This document shows, piece by piece, positions 25,589-34,104 of a stretch of 64,000 nucleotides of DNA. Made by a program: the position numbers and the translations under genes. Below the pieces are notes generated by a model. That model was not told the DNA's origin. It did not search any database and saw only the letters and a list, made by a program, of their open reading frames with translations. The stretch lies in assembly GCA_044508625.1 (NCBI GenBank), contig JBIQHJ010000011.1:10452-74451 (forward strand), in the 5' to 3' direction. The stretch comes from Castellaniella sp044508625 (GTDB lineage Bacteria; Pseudomonadota; Gammaproteobacteria; Burkholderiales; Burkholderiaceae_B). Numbering within the stretch: position 1 is the first letter of the stretch; each line of letters begins with the position of its first letter.

Positions 25589-26521
25589 GTGAGCGGCCTC
25601 CCCACGGTGCGTACCGCGGCCTTGATCGGCGCCCCGACCGACGTCGGCGCCGGCACCCGCGGCGCCTCGATGGGGCCCGAGGCCCTGCGCGTCGCGGGCA
25701 TCGCGCAGGCGCTCTCCAGGCAGGGCTTCGAGGTGCTGGACACCGGCAACCTGGCCGGCCCGCCCAATCCCTGCCGGCCGCCGCGCGGCGGCCATCGCCA
25801 CCTGCCCGAGGTGGTGCAGTGGAATCGCCTGGTGTACGAGGCCGTGGAGGCGCAGTTGCAGGCGCAGCGCCTGCCGGTGCTGCTGGGCGGCGACCATTGC
25901 CTGGGCATCGGCTCGGTCGGCGCGGTGGCGCGCCACTGCCGCGCCCATGGCCGTCCCCTGCGCGTGTTCTGGCTGGACGCCCACACCGACTTCAACACCG
26001 CGGCCCTCACGCCCAGCGGCAATGCGCACGGCATGCCGGTGGCCTGCCTGTGCGGGTTCGGGCCCGAGGAGCTCGTGCGCCTGGGCGGGCCGCAAGCCGC
26101 CCTGCGCACCGATGAGCTGCGGATGATCGGCGTGCGCAGCGTGGACGCGGGCGAAAGGCGCTTCGTCCACGAGCAGGGGCTGGACGTCTACGACATGCGC
26201 GCCATCGACGAGCAGGGCATGCGCGCGGTCATGGAGGCGGCGCTCGCCGGCCTGCCGGCCGACGCCCACGTGCACGTGAGCTTCGACGTGGACTTCCTGG
26301 ATCCCGAGATCGCCCCGGGCGTGGGGACGGCGGTGCGCGGCGGCCCGACCTGGCGCGAGGCCCAGCTCTGCATGGAGATGCTGGCCGACACCGGCAAGGT
26401 CGGCTCGGTGGACATCGTCGAGCTGAATCCCGCGCTGGACGTGCGCAACGGCACGGCGACGGTCGCCGTGGAACTGCTCGAGAGCCTGTTCGGCAAGAGC
26501 ACCCTGGTGCGGCGCGCCTGA
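25589..26521 (+). CDS. rocF: Arginase
   Basis: Arginase hydrolyses arginine to ornithine and urea. The 310-residue protein shows the manganese ligands of the ureohydrolase family in LLGGDHCLGIG, WLDAHTDFNT and VSFDVDFLDPEIAPGVGTA, plus PSGNAHGMP, the arginase-specific loop that reads guanidinium substrates. IGAPTDVGAGTRGASMGPEALR is the classic N-terminus. The start is GTG at 25589, ten bases after thrC, so it may be co-transcribed, though its pathway differs. Ornithine from it feeds polyamine synthesis, and a polyamine importer lies at 34 kb. It ends 239 bp before the convergent hpnE, with a repeat array between. Confidence 0.94.
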   Translation: MSGLPTVRTAALIGAPTDVGAGTRGASMGPEALRVAGIAQALSRQGFEVLDTGNLAGPPNPCRPPRGGHRHLPEVVQWNRLVYEAVEAQLQAQRLPVLLGGDHCLGIGSVGAVARHCRAHGRPLRVFWLDAHTDFNTAALTPSGNAHGMPVACLCGFGPEELVRLGGPQAALRTDELRMIGVRSVDAGERRFVHEQGLDVYDMRAIDEQGMRAVMEAALAGLPADAHVHVSFDVDFLDPEIAPGVGTAVRGGPTWREAQLCMEMLADTGKVGSVDIVELNPALDVRNGTATVAVELLESLFGKSTLVRRA

Positions 26522-26530
26522 ACGCGGGGC

Positions 26531-26789
26531 GGGCGGCGTCCCTGGTCCCCGGTCGGCGTCCCTGCTCCCCGGTCGGTGCCCCTGGTTCGCGGCCGGCGTC
26601 CCAGGACCGAGGCCGGCATCCCAGGACCGAGGCCGGCATCTCAGGACCGAGGCCGGCATCTCCGGTCCCGGGCCAGCAGCTTTGGGCCGGGCCAGTGTTT
26701 CGGGTCCGAGACCGGCGGCCTTGGGCGGGGACCAGTGCGTCGGGCCGGCGGCCAGCGCCTTCAATCCGCGGCCAGCGCCTCGGCGGCCC
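26531..26789. repeat. About 13 imperfect 20-bp tandem units between rocF and hpnE
   Basis: The whole gap between the convergent arginase and hpnE genes is a degenerate 20-bp minisatellite. Consensus is near GGCCGGCATCCCAGGACCGA. Four central units (26591-26670) are almost identical. The flanking units drift in both directions, with one 19-bp unit at 26671-26689. The last two units (GGCCAGCGCCT..., from 26750) run across the hpnE stop at 26761-26763 into its final codons (ALAAD). Spacers and units are not CRISPR-like, because there is no unique spacer. Confidence 0.92.
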
Positions 26790-28050
26790 GGTGGCCGCTG
26801 CGCACCGCGCCCTCGAGCACCGCGGGATAGCCCGTGTCGGTCCAGTCGCCCGCCAGCATCAGCCGGGGCCAGGGCGTGCGCGTCCCCGGCCGGCGCAGCC
26901 CGGGGATCGCGCTGAAGGTCGCGCGCTTTTCGGTGACCAGGGCGCTTTCGAGGACGGCGGGCAGCCGCTCGGGCGCCTGCTCCCGGATCTGGCCGATCAC
27001 TCCCTCGATGACGGCGTCCGCGCCGTGGGCGGCGTAGCGGCCGGCGCCGCTGATGACGGCGTGCACCAGGCGGGCCGCCTCGCCGCGCGAGACGGCGCTG
27101 CGGTCGAACAGCCATTGCCCGTAGGCCGCGCGCCCGGGCCGTTCCTCGAGCATGCGCATCGCCTCGCCGGATCCCCAGGGCCGCTCGAGGCGCAGGGTGA
27201 CGGTGCCGATGCCCTCGAAGCGCCATCGGGGCCAGCCGGCGAGCCATTCCTGGGCCCGGGGCAGGCCGCCGAGCAGGCGGGCCGCCTCGCCGGGCGGCGT
27301 GGCCAGGACCACGGCGTCGAAGGCCGCGCCGTCGACCCGATAGCCGCCGGGCGCGGCCTCCAGCGCGCCGACCCGGCGGCCGGCGGCGAGCCGCGGCAGC
27401 CGCGCCCGCGCGCGGGCCGGCCACAAATCGTCCAGGGTGCCGCGCGGGATCAGCAGGCGGCTCGCCCCGGCGCCGGCGCCCACGCTGTCGCGCAGGACCC
27501 GGACGAACAGGCGCGCGTCGGCGGCGTCCGCCGGCGTGTTCATGGCGGCCAGGCACAGCGGGTCCCACAGCAGGCGGCGCAGGCGCGCGGGGCATTCCAG
27601 GCGGTCCAGCCAGCGGGACACGGTGTCGGCGTCCCGGGGCGCGCCCGCGCGCGCGCCGAGCGCGGCCAGGATGCGGGCGAGGCTCCAGCGCTCGCGCAGG
27701 CCCAGGCCGCGGCCGCCCAGCAGGAGGCCCAGGGCGTGGGCGGGCGCGGGCAGGGGCCAGGCGCCCAGCCGGAATCGCCCGTCGGCCGAGGCCAGGCTCA
27801 GCGCCTGGGCATGGAAGGCCTCGGCGGGATCCACGCCGAGCTCGCGCATCAGGTCGAGCGTTTCGCGATAGGCGCCCAGCAGGACGTGCTGGCCGCAGTC
27901 GATGGTCCCCAGCGCGGGCCTGGACACGGCGCGCGCGCGCCCGCCGGTCCGGCGCGCGGCCTCGAAGACCCAGGGCTCGTGGCCCAGCCGCAGCAGCCGC
28001 AGGGCGGCGGCCAGGCCGGCCCACCCCGCGCCGACGACGGCGACCCTCAT
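26761..28050 (-). CDS. hpnE: Hydroxysqualene dehydroxylase
   Basis: HpnE is an FAD-dependent oxidoreductase that reduces hydroxysqualene to squalene, the last step of the bacterial HpnCDE route. The 429-residue protein has the N-terminal dinucleotide fold VAVVGAGWAGLAAALRLLRLGHE, then FEAARRTGGRA, DCGQHVLLGAY, and a C-terminal FAD block LMLAGDWTDTGYPAVLEGAVRSGHRAA. The ATG at 28050 overlaps the hpnD stop (ATGA). Its final codons are part of the neighbouring 20-bp repeat array. HpnE completes an operon with hpnC and hpnD. Confidence 0.94.
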   Translation of the reverse strand: MRVAVVGAGWAGLAAALRLLRLGHEPWVFEAARRTGGRARAVSRPALGTIDCGQHVLLGAYRETLDLMRELGVDPAEAFHAQALSLASADGRFRLGAWPLPAPAHALGLLLGGRGLGLRERWSLARILAALGARAGAPRDADTVSRWLDRLECPARLRRLLWDPLCLAAMNTPADAADARLFVRVLRDSVGAGAGASRLLIPRGTLDDLWPARARARLPRLAAGRRVGALEAAPGGYRVDGAAFDAVVLATPPGEAARLLGGLPRAQEWLAGWPRWRFEGIGTVTLRLERPWGSGEAMRMLEERPGRAAYGQWLFDRSAVSRGEAARLVHAVISGAGRYAAHGADAVIEGVIGQIREQAPERLPAVLESALVTEKRATFSAIPGLRRPGTRTPWPRLMLAGDWTDTGYPAVLEGAVRSGHRAAEALAAD

Positions 28051-28913
28051 GGGCCGGCCAGCCGCCGGACCAGTCCGCGCCCTCCCGTGACCCAGACTTT
28101 CCAGGCCAGCCAGAACTTGCGGATCGGCGTGAGCGCGATGCGCTGGTCGAGGACGTGCCAGCGGTCGCGCTCGATCTCGGAGAGCAGGGCATGGTAGATG
28201 GCCGCCATCATCAGGCCCGGCCGCTGGGCGCGCCGGTCGGCCTCGGGCAGGGCGCGCATGGCGTCGCGGTACAGCGCCTGGGCGCGCCGCGTCTGGAATT
28301 CCATCAGGGCCTCGAAGCGCTCGGAGTGGTGCCCGTCGAGGATGTCGTCCACCGTGACGCCGAAGCGCTCCATCTCGTCGGCCGGCAGGTAGATCCGGCC
28401 CCGGCGCGCGTCGTCGCCCACGTCGCGGATGATGTTGGTCATCTGGAAGGCCAGGCCCAGCGTCTCGGCGTAGGCCAGCGTGCGCGGATCGGTGTGGCCG
28501 AAGATCGCCGCGGTGAGCTCGCCCACCACGCCCGCCGCGTGCCAGCAATACTTGCGCAGGTCCTCCCAGCTCTCGTAGCGGAACTTGTCCAGGTCCATCT
28601 CCATGCCTTCGATCACGGCGTACAGCGGATCGGCGCGCAGGCCGAAGGGCTGGATGTGGCGCGCCAGGGCGATGGCCACCGGATGGTCGGGCGAGCCCTC
28701 GAACATCTGCTCGACCTGCGTGCGCCACCAGGCGAGCTTCATCCGCGCGACCGAGGGCTCGGAGGTCTCGTCGACGATGTCGTCGACCTCGCGGCAGAAG
28801 GCGTACAGGGCGGTGATGGCCTTGCGCCGCTCGGGCGGCAGGAACAGGAAGGCGTAGTAGAAGCTCGAGCCGCTGCGCGCGGCCTTCTGTTGGCAGTAAT
28901 CGTCGGGGTTCAT
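28047..28913 (-). CDS. hpnD: Presqualene diphosphate synthase
   Basis: HpnD joins two FPP molecules to presqualene diphosphate. The 288-residue protein is a squalene/phytoene synthase with the first Asp motif in FCREVDDIVDE and the second in QMTNIIRDVGDDARRGRIYLP. It also has SSFYYAFLFLPPERR, the usual N-terminus of HpnD. The start ATG at 28913 overlaps the hpnC stop. It needs FPP from IspA and passes product to HpnC. Confidence 0.95.
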   Translation of the reverse strand: MNPDDYCQQKAARSGSSFYYAFLFLPPERRKAITALYAFCREVDDIVDETSEPSVARMKLAWWRTQVEQMFEGSPDHPVAIALARHIQPFGLRADPLYAVIEGMEMDLDKFRYESWEDLRKYCWHAAGVVGELTAAIFGHTDPRTLAYAETLGLAFQMTNIIRDVGDDARRGRIYLPADEMERFGVTVDDILDGHHSERFEALMEFQTRRAQALYRDAMRALPEADRRAQRPGLMMAAIYHALLSEIERDRWHVLDQRIALTPIRKFWLAWKVWVTGGRGLVRRLAGP

Positions 28914-29791
28914 CGTTTCGGATCGAAGCGGGGGGCGGGGCGTGCTGCGCACAACGCGCGCCAGCATAGCAGCAAGCCGTCGCCCCGGGTGAGGGTCGGG
29001 CGCCGGGAAAAGACGTCGTAGCCGCAGTCCTCGAGTTTCTCGAGGATGCGCAGGCCGCCGTGCACCACCAGGCGCAGCTCCAGCCCGATGCGGCCGGGCA
29101 GGCGCCAGGCGAGGGCGGCGCCCGACGCCAGGGCGGCGCCCGCCTGGGCGGCCTGCTCGCGCATCAGGGCCCGCCAGGCGTCCGAGGGCCGGGCCGGGGG
29201 CCGGCGCACGCAGGCGCCGATGTAGGATTCGTCCACGCCGTGGCGCGCCAGGCCGTCCCGCGGGATGTAGATCCGGTCCTTGGCCCAGTCGATGGCCACG
29301 TCCTGGCAGAAGTTCACCCTTTGCAGGCCGGTGCAGATGGCGTCGGACTGGGCGAGGTCGCGCGCCTCGACGGCGCCGAACAGGTGCAGCATGATGCGGC
29401 CCACCGGATCGGCCGAGCGCCGGCAGTAGTCCAGCAGCGCGGCCTCGTCGGCATAGCGCGTGGTGCGCAGGTCCTGGGAGAACGCCGAGAGCAGGTCCAG
29501 GAACGGCTGGATGGGCAGGGCGTGCCGGTCGATCGTCCCGGCGAGATCCTCGAAGATCCGGTGGTGGGCGGGGTCCAGGCCGGCGCGGAAATCGCGGCGG
29601 GCGGCCAGCGCGTGCAGGGCCGCGCGCCAGGCCTCGAGCTGGCGCGCGCGGTCCTCGAGAGGGGCCTCGCCCTCGTCGGCGATGTCGTCCGCGCCGCGGG
29701 CGAAAGCGTAGACGTGGCGCACCGCCGGGCGCAGCCGCGCGGGCAGCAGCACCGAGGCGACGGGGAAGTTTTCGTAGTGATCGACGGCCAT
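28910..29791 (-). CDS. hpnC: Hydroxysqualene synthase
   Basis: HpnC converts presqualene diphosphate to hydroxysqualene. This 293-residue squalene/phytoene synthase homologue begins DHYENFPVASVLLPARLRPAVRHVYAFARGADDIADEG, the HpnC hallmark. It has the second motif LQRVNFCQDVAIDWAKDRIYIPRD, where NFCQDVAID replaces NIIRDVGED of HpnD. It is the first gene of the hpnC-hpnD-hpnE operon, divergent from alr across 69 bp. The gap contains a palindromic CAGTATACTG (29799-29808), which could serve as a -10 on either strand. Squalene-hopene cyclase is not in the window. Confidence 0.94.
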   Translation of the reverse strand: MAVDHYENFPVASVLLPARLRPAVRHVYAFARGADDIADEGEAPLEDRARQLEAWRAALHALAARRDFRAGLDPAHHRIFEDLAGTIDRHALPIQPFLDLLSAFSQDLRTTRYADEAALLDYCRRSADPVGRIMLHLFGAVEARDLAQSDAICTGLQRVNFCQDVAIDWAKDRIYIPRDGLARHGVDESYIGACVRRPPARPSDAWRALMREQAAQAGAALASGAALAWRLPGRIGLELRLVVHGGLRILEKLEDCGYDVFSRRPTLTRGDGLLLCWRALCAARPAPRFDPKR

Positions 29792-29860
29792 AATCAGGCA
29801 GTATACTGAGCGGCGGCCACGCAGTGCCGTGCCGCCGATCCATTCGCCCTAGGGGATTCC

Positions 29861-31009
29861 ATGCCGCGCCCGATCCTGGCCACCATCCACGTGCCAGCCT
29901 TGTCCCACAACCTGGAAACCGTCGCCCGGGCGCTGGGGCGCGGCGCGGGGGCCTCGCGGCCCTCGATCTGGGCGGTGATCAAGGCCAACGCCTACGGGCA
30001 CGGGATAGACCAGGCGGTCGAGGGATTCGCCCAGGCCGAGGGGCTGGCGATGCTGGACCTCGACGAGGCCGTGCGCTGCCGCGAGCGCGGCTGGAGCGGG
30101 CCGCTGCTGCTGCTCGAGGGCTTCTTCGAGCCGGCCGACATCGAGGTGCTCGATCATTACCGGATCGGCACCACCATCCATTGCGACGAGCAGCTCGAGA
30201 TGCTCGAGGCGGGCCAGGTCCGCCACGCCCTGGACGCCTTCGTCAAGCTCGACACCGGCATGCATCGCCTGGGGTTCCGGCCCCAGGCGTATCGCGCGGC
30301 GTACCAGCGCGCCCTGGATCTTCGCGACGGCGGCGTGCTGGGCACCGTCGGCAAGATGACCCATTTCGCGCGGGCCGACGACGACCCGGCGACCACCGCC
30401 GCGCAGTTGCGGGTGTTCGCCGCGGCGACCGAGGGCCTGCCGGGCCCGGTCAGCGTCTGCAATTCGGCCGCGACCCTGACCGAGGGCCTGGCCGCCGGGG
30501 TCCCGGGCGAGCAGTGGGTGCGTCCGGGGATCTGCCTGTACGGCGGCTCGCCCTTCGACGAGCGCTCGGCCGGGTCCATGGGCCTGCGTCCCGCGATGAC
30601 GCTGAGCTCCCGGCTGATCGGCGCGCACACCGTGCCGGCCGGCGAGGGCGTGGGCTACGGCCACCGTTTCGTCGCCGAGCGGCCCACGCGGGTGGGGGTG
30701 GTCGCCTGCGGCTATGCCGACGGCTATCCGCGCCACGCCCCCACCGGCACCCCGATCACCGTCGAGGGCGTGCGCACGCGCGTGCTCGGGCGGGTGTCCA
30801 TGGACATGCTGGTGGCCGACCTCGATCCCGTGCCGCAGGCGCGGGTCGGGTCGCCCGTGGTGCTCTGGGGCGAGGGCGGACCCTCCGTCGACGAGGTGGC
30901 CCGCCCCTGTGGGACCATCGGCTACGAACTCCTGTGCGCCGTGGCCCCTCGGGTTCCCCGGCGCGTGCAGGGCGCGGGCATCGCGCCACTTTCCGACGAG
31001 GGGCCATAA
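29861..31009 (+). CDS. alr: Alanine racemase
   Basis: Alr interconverts L- and D-alanine for peptidoglycan. The 382-residue PLP enzyme has its Schiff-base Lys in AVIKANAYGHGI and the catalytic Tyr in GVGYGHRF, with VKLDTGMHRLGF and GRVSMDML as further family motifs. Near the C-terminus CGTIGYELLCAVAPRVPR is standard. AGGGGA precedes the ATG. The SDR gene begins the base after its stop. Confidence 0.96.
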   Translation: MPRPILATIHVPALSHNLETVARALGRGAGASRPSIWAVIKANAYGHGIDQAVEGFAQAEGLAMLDLDEAVRCRERGWSGPLLLLEGFFEPADIEVLDHYRIGTTIHCDEQLEMLEAGQVRHALDAFVKLDTGMHRLGFRPQAYRAAYQRALDLRDGGVLGTVGKMTHFARADDDPATTAAQLRVFAAATEGLPGPVSVCNSAATLTEGLAAGVPGEQWVRPGICLYGGSPFDERSAGSMGLRPAMTLSSRLIGAHTVPAGEGVGYGHRFVAERPTRVGVVACGYADGYPRHAPTGTPITVEGVRTRVLGRVSMDMLVADLDPVPQARVGSPVVLWGEGGPSVDEVARPCGTIGYELLCAVAPRVPRRVQGAGIAPLSDEGP

Positions 31010-31726
31010 GTGAAAAACAAATGCGTGCTGGTGACGGGGGCGACCAAGGGCATCGGCTGGGCCATCAGCCAGCGGCTGGCCGACCAGGGCTGCCACGTGG
31101 TGGGGCTCGCCCGCAACGTCCAGGACATCGACTTTCCCGGATACCTGTACGGGTGCGACCTCTCCAACGCCGGCGAGACCGAGGAGGTCCTGCGCGTCAT
31201 CCGGGAAAAATACCCGGTCGATGCGCTGGTCAACAGCGTGGGGCCGGCCCTGCCCGAGGCCCTGGGCGAGGTCGACCTGGCGTCCCTCTACCAGGCCTTC
31301 GACCTGAACGTGCGCGTCTCCGTGCAGGTCGCGCAGGCCTTCGTGCCCTCGATGAAGGCGCGCAAGTCCGGCCGGATCGTGAACATCTGCGGCCGCGTGG
31401 TCCATGGGTCCGCCGGCCACACCAGCTACTCGGCCGCCAAGAGCGCCCTGCTGGGCTGTACCCGGACCTGGGCGCTCGAGCTCGCGCCCTACGGGATCAC
31501 CGTCAACGCCGTCTCGCCGGGCCCCATCGAGACCGGCCTGTTCCGCGCGGAATATCCGGTGGGCAGCGAGGCCGAGCGCGACGTGCTCGCCACCATCCCC
31601 ATGGGCCGCCTGGGCCAGCCGGTCGAGGTGGCGGCCGCCGTGACCTTCCTGCTGTCGGACGAGGCCGCCTACATCACGGGCCAGGAGCTCGGGGTCGACG
31701 GGGGTGGCAGCCTCGCGGGCCGCTGA
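31010..31726 (+). CDS. Short-chain dehydrogenase/reductase with altered catalytic Ser position
   Basis: This classical-type SDR of 238 residues is NAD(P)-dependent, substrate unknown. It has the cofactor loop VLVTGATKGIGWAISQRLA, the catalytic YSAAK (GHTSYSAAKSALLGC) and the C-terminus ITGQELGVDGGGSLAGR. The usual catalytic Ser, 13 residues before the Tyr in FabG-like enzymes, is absent: the segment reads IVNICGRVVHGSAGHTSY, with Cys or Gly at that place. A Ser lies only six residues before the Tyr. The NNAG structural motif is also changed (VNSVGPA). The start is GTG at 31010 directly after alr (no gap), and radA follows after 2 bp. Function could be residual or specialised. Confidence 0.85.
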   Translation: MKNKCVLVTGATKGIGWAISQRLADQGCHVVGLARNVQDIDFPGYLYGCDLSNAGETEEVLRVIREKYPVDALVNSVGPALPEALGEVDLASLYQAFDLNVRVSVQVAQAFVPSMKARKSGRIVNICGRVVHGSAGHTSYSAAKSALLGCTRTWALELAPYGITVNAVSPGPIETGLFRAEYPVGSEAERDVLATIPMGRLGQPVEVAAAVTFLLSDEAAYITGQELGVDGGGSLAGR

Positions 31727-31728
31727 CC

Positions 31729-33093
31729 ATGGCCAAGGCGAGGACGCTGTTCGTCTGCTCCGAGTGCGGCGGCGCGACTCCCAAGTGGGAGGGCCGCTGC
31801 CCGAATTGCGGCGCCTGGAACACGCTGCAGGAATCCCGTGAATCCGCCGGCCCGGCGCATCGCTTCGCGCCGCTGGCGCCGGCCACGCCGGTGCGCAGCC
31901 TGGCGCAGATCGAGGCGCGCGAGCAGGCGCGCAATCCCACGGGCATCGCCGAGTTCGACCGCGTTCTCGGGGGCGGCCTGGTCCAGGGCGCGGTGGTCCT
32001 GATCGGCGGCGACCCGGGCATCGGGAAATCCACGCTGCTGCTGCAGGCGCTCGCCAGCATATCGCGCGCGGGCCCCGTCCTGTACGTCACCGGCGAGGAG
32101 TCCGCCGAGCAGGTGGCGCTGCGGGCCCAGCGCCTCGAGCTCTCGGGCGAGGGCGTCGACCTGCTGGCCGAGATCCGCCTCGAGCAGATCACCCAGGCGC
32201 TGGTCGAGCGCCAGCCGGACGTCGCCGTGATCGACTCCATCCAGACCCTGTATTCCGGCGAGCTCAGCGCGGCGCCGGGCTCGGTCTCGCAGGTGCGGGA
32301 ATGCGCGGCCCAGCTCACCCGCATCGCCAAGCAGACCGGCGTCACCCTGATCCTCATCGGCCACGTGACCAAGGACGGCACCCTGGCCGGCCCGCGCGTG
32401 CTCGAGCACATCGTCGACACGGTCCTGTATTTCGAGGGCGACACCCATTCGTCCTTCCGCCTGGTGCGCGCCATCAAGAACCGCTTCGGCGCGGTCAACG
32501 AGCTCGGGGTCTTCGCCATGACGGACCGCGGCCTGCGGGGCGTCAGCAACCCCTCCGCGCTGTTCCTCTCGGGGCATGCGCGCGACGTGGCCGGATCCTG
32601 CGTCATGGCGACCCAGGAGGGCACGCGCCCGCTGCTGGTCGAGATCCAGGCGCTGGTGGACACCGCGCACGTGCCCAACCCGCGGCGCCTGTCGGTGGGG
32701 CTCGAGAGCGCACGGCTCGCCATGCTGCTGGCCGTGCTGCACCGGCATGCGGGGGTGGCGACCTTCGACCAGGACGTCTTCGTCAATGCCGTCGGGGGCG
32801 TGCGCATCATGGAGCCCGCCGCCGACCTCGCGGTCTGCCTGGCGATCCTCTCGTCCATGCGCAACCGGCCGATGCCGACGGGCATGCTGGCCTTCGGCGA
32901 GATCGGCCTGGCGGGCGAGGTGCGGCCGGCACCGCGCGGCCAGGAGCGCCTGCGCGAGGCCGCCAAGCTCGGTTTCGGGCAGGCCGTCATCCCCAAGGCC
33001 AACCTGCCGCGCCAGCCCATCGAGGGCCTGCGCATCCACGCCGTCGAGCGCATCGAGGACGCCCTGCGCGTCTTCGACGAGGGCGGCGCATGA
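31729..33093 (+). CDS. radA: DNA repair protein RadA
   Basis: RadA (Sms) is a RecA-like hexameric helicase that extends recombination intermediates. The 454-residue protein has the N-terminal zinc finger CSECGGATPKWEGRCPNCGAWNT, Walker A GGDPGIGKSTLLLQ, the RadA-specific KNRFGAVNELGVF motif, and a C-terminal Lon-like domain without the protease Ser/Lys (DLAVCLAILSSMRNRP). The ATG at 31729 starts exactly at the zinc-finger region. It is transcribed with alr and the SDR. Confidence 0.96.
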   Translation: MAKARTLFVCSECGGATPKWEGRCPNCGAWNTLQESRESAGPAHRFAPLAPATPVRSLAQIEAREQARNPTGIAEFDRVLGGGLVQGAVVLIGGDPGIGKSTLLLQALASISRAGPVLYVTGEESAEQVALRAQRLELSGEGVDLLAEIRLEQITQALVERQPDVAVIDSIQTLYSGELSAAPGSVSQVRECAAQLTRIAKQTGVTLILIGHVTKDGTLAGPRVLEHIVDTVLYFEGDTHSSFRLVRAIKNRFGAVNELGVFAMTDRGLRGVSNPSALFLSGHARDVAGSCVMATQEGTRPLLVEIQALVDTAHVPNPRRLSVGLESARLAMLLAVLHRHAGVATFDQDVFVNAVGGVRIMEPAADLAVCLAILSSMRNRPMPTGMLAFGEIGLAGEVRPAPRGQERLREAAKLGFGQAVIPKANLPRQPIEGLRIHAVERIEDALRVFDEGGA

Positions 33094-33130
33094 GGCGCCC
33101 GGGGGCGCGTCCGGACGCGGCGTGCTCGCG

Positions 33131-33213
33131 CATGCTGCGCCCGGGCGTGGCGCCGGGCGGAGGAGACCCGGGCCGCTTGCGCGAGGCTCCCGCATGCATG
33201 CTGCGCCCGGGCG
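33131..33213. repeat. Spaced direct repeat in the radA-kdkA gap
   Basis: CATGCTGCGCCCGGGCG occurs at 33131-33147 and again at 33197-33213, 66 bp apart, with weaker similarity around each copy. The 154-bp gap seems to be a decayed tandem repeat with no gene. It lies just upstream of the Kdo kinase start. Confidence 0.7.
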
Positions 33214-33247
33214 CGGGGCGGGATGGCGCGGGGTGGCGGGGCGCGGC

Positions 33248-34036
33248 ATGGTGAACGGGCGGCAGGGCGAACGGGCGCGCGTCCTGGCCTTCGAGGGCGG
33301 CGCCCTGTGCGTGCCCGAGTCCCTGGCGGACCAGGCCGGTCCAGACTGGTTCGATCCCCGGACCTTCGGCGGCGAAGCCGTGGGCGAGGGCGGACGGCAG
33401 GCCGCATGGTTCGTCCAGGGGCCTTTCGGCGCGGCCGTGCTGCGCCACTACCGCCGCGGCGGCCTGCGCGCCCGCCTGGGGCGCGAGACGTATTTCTGGC
33501 TCGGCGCGGCGCGCACCCGCTCGTTCGCCGAGTATCGGGTCCTGGCCCGCCTGCGGGCGGCGGACGTCGCGGTGCCCGCGCCGCTCGGCGCGGCCTACTG
33601 GCGCCGGGGCCTCGGATACCGGGCCGCCATTCTGGTCGCCCGGATCCCCGGGGCGCGGACCCTGGCCGGCTGCCTGGCCGCGGCCCCGGACGCAGCCCCC
33701 GATGCGGCCCTGGCTGCGGCGGACGGCACGGCGGGCGGCACCACGGCCTGGCGGAAACCGCGGGCCGTGGACCCGCTGCCCGTGGCCCGGGCCATCCATG
33801 CCATGCACGAGGCGGGGGTATCCCATGCGGACCTGAACGCGCATAATATTTTGCTGGATGCGCAGGGACGGGTCTGGCTGATCGATTTCGACCGCGCGGC
33901 GGTGGGTGTGGCATCCCCGGGACAGCGGCGGAAAAACCTGTTGCGTCTGCGGCGCTCTTTGGTTAAGGTGTGCGGCGCGCCCGGTGCGCGGTGGTGGGAC
34001 GAGCTGCACTCGGCCTATGAACACCTGCCTTGCTGA
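33248..34036 (+). CDS. kdkA: 3-deoxy-D-manno-octulosonic acid kinase
   Basis: KdkA phosphorylates Kdo on lipid A, as in Haemophilus and Bordetella, whose LPS carries a single phosphorylated Kdo. The 262-residue protein belongs to the Kdo/WaaP kinase family. The catalytic loop is GVSHADLNAHNILLD (HxDLNxHN) and the metal-binding Asp follows in WLIDFDRA; RRGGLRARL and RSFAEYRVLARL are typical. Between the two lobes is an Ala/Asp/Gly-rich insert (CLAAAPDAAPDAALAAADG, then GTAGGTTAW) absent from most relatives as I know them. Start ATG at 33248 is inferred from similarity; no strong Shine-Dalgarno. Confidence 0.88.
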   Translation: MVNGRQGERARVLAFEGGALCVPESLADQAGPDWFDPRTFGGEAVGEGGRQAAWFVQGPFGAAVLRHYRRGGLRARLGRETYFWLGAARTRSFAEYRVLARLRAADVAVPAPLGAAYWRRGLGYRAAILVARIPGARTLAGCLAAAPDAAPDAALAAADGTAGGTTAWRKPRAVDPLPVARAIHAMHEAGVSHADLNAHNILLDAQGRVWLIDFDRAAVGVASPGQRRKNLLRLRRSLVKVCGAPGARWWDELHSAYEHLPC

Positions 34037-34104
34037 ACGCCACGTCGGCAGCATGAGTCAGTCCTTTTCATCCCGTCAATGATCATACGAGAGGGGGCTT
34101 TGCC

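Noticed and set aside
26531..26789. CRISPR array
   Set aside because: Units are contiguous 20-mers that drift gradually; there are no unique spacers of constant length and no cas genes.
33348..33362. tRNA T-arm-like GGTTCGATCCCCGG
   Set aside because: It lies within the Kdo kinase reading frame (DWFDPR), and no acceptor, D or anticodon arms can be built around it.
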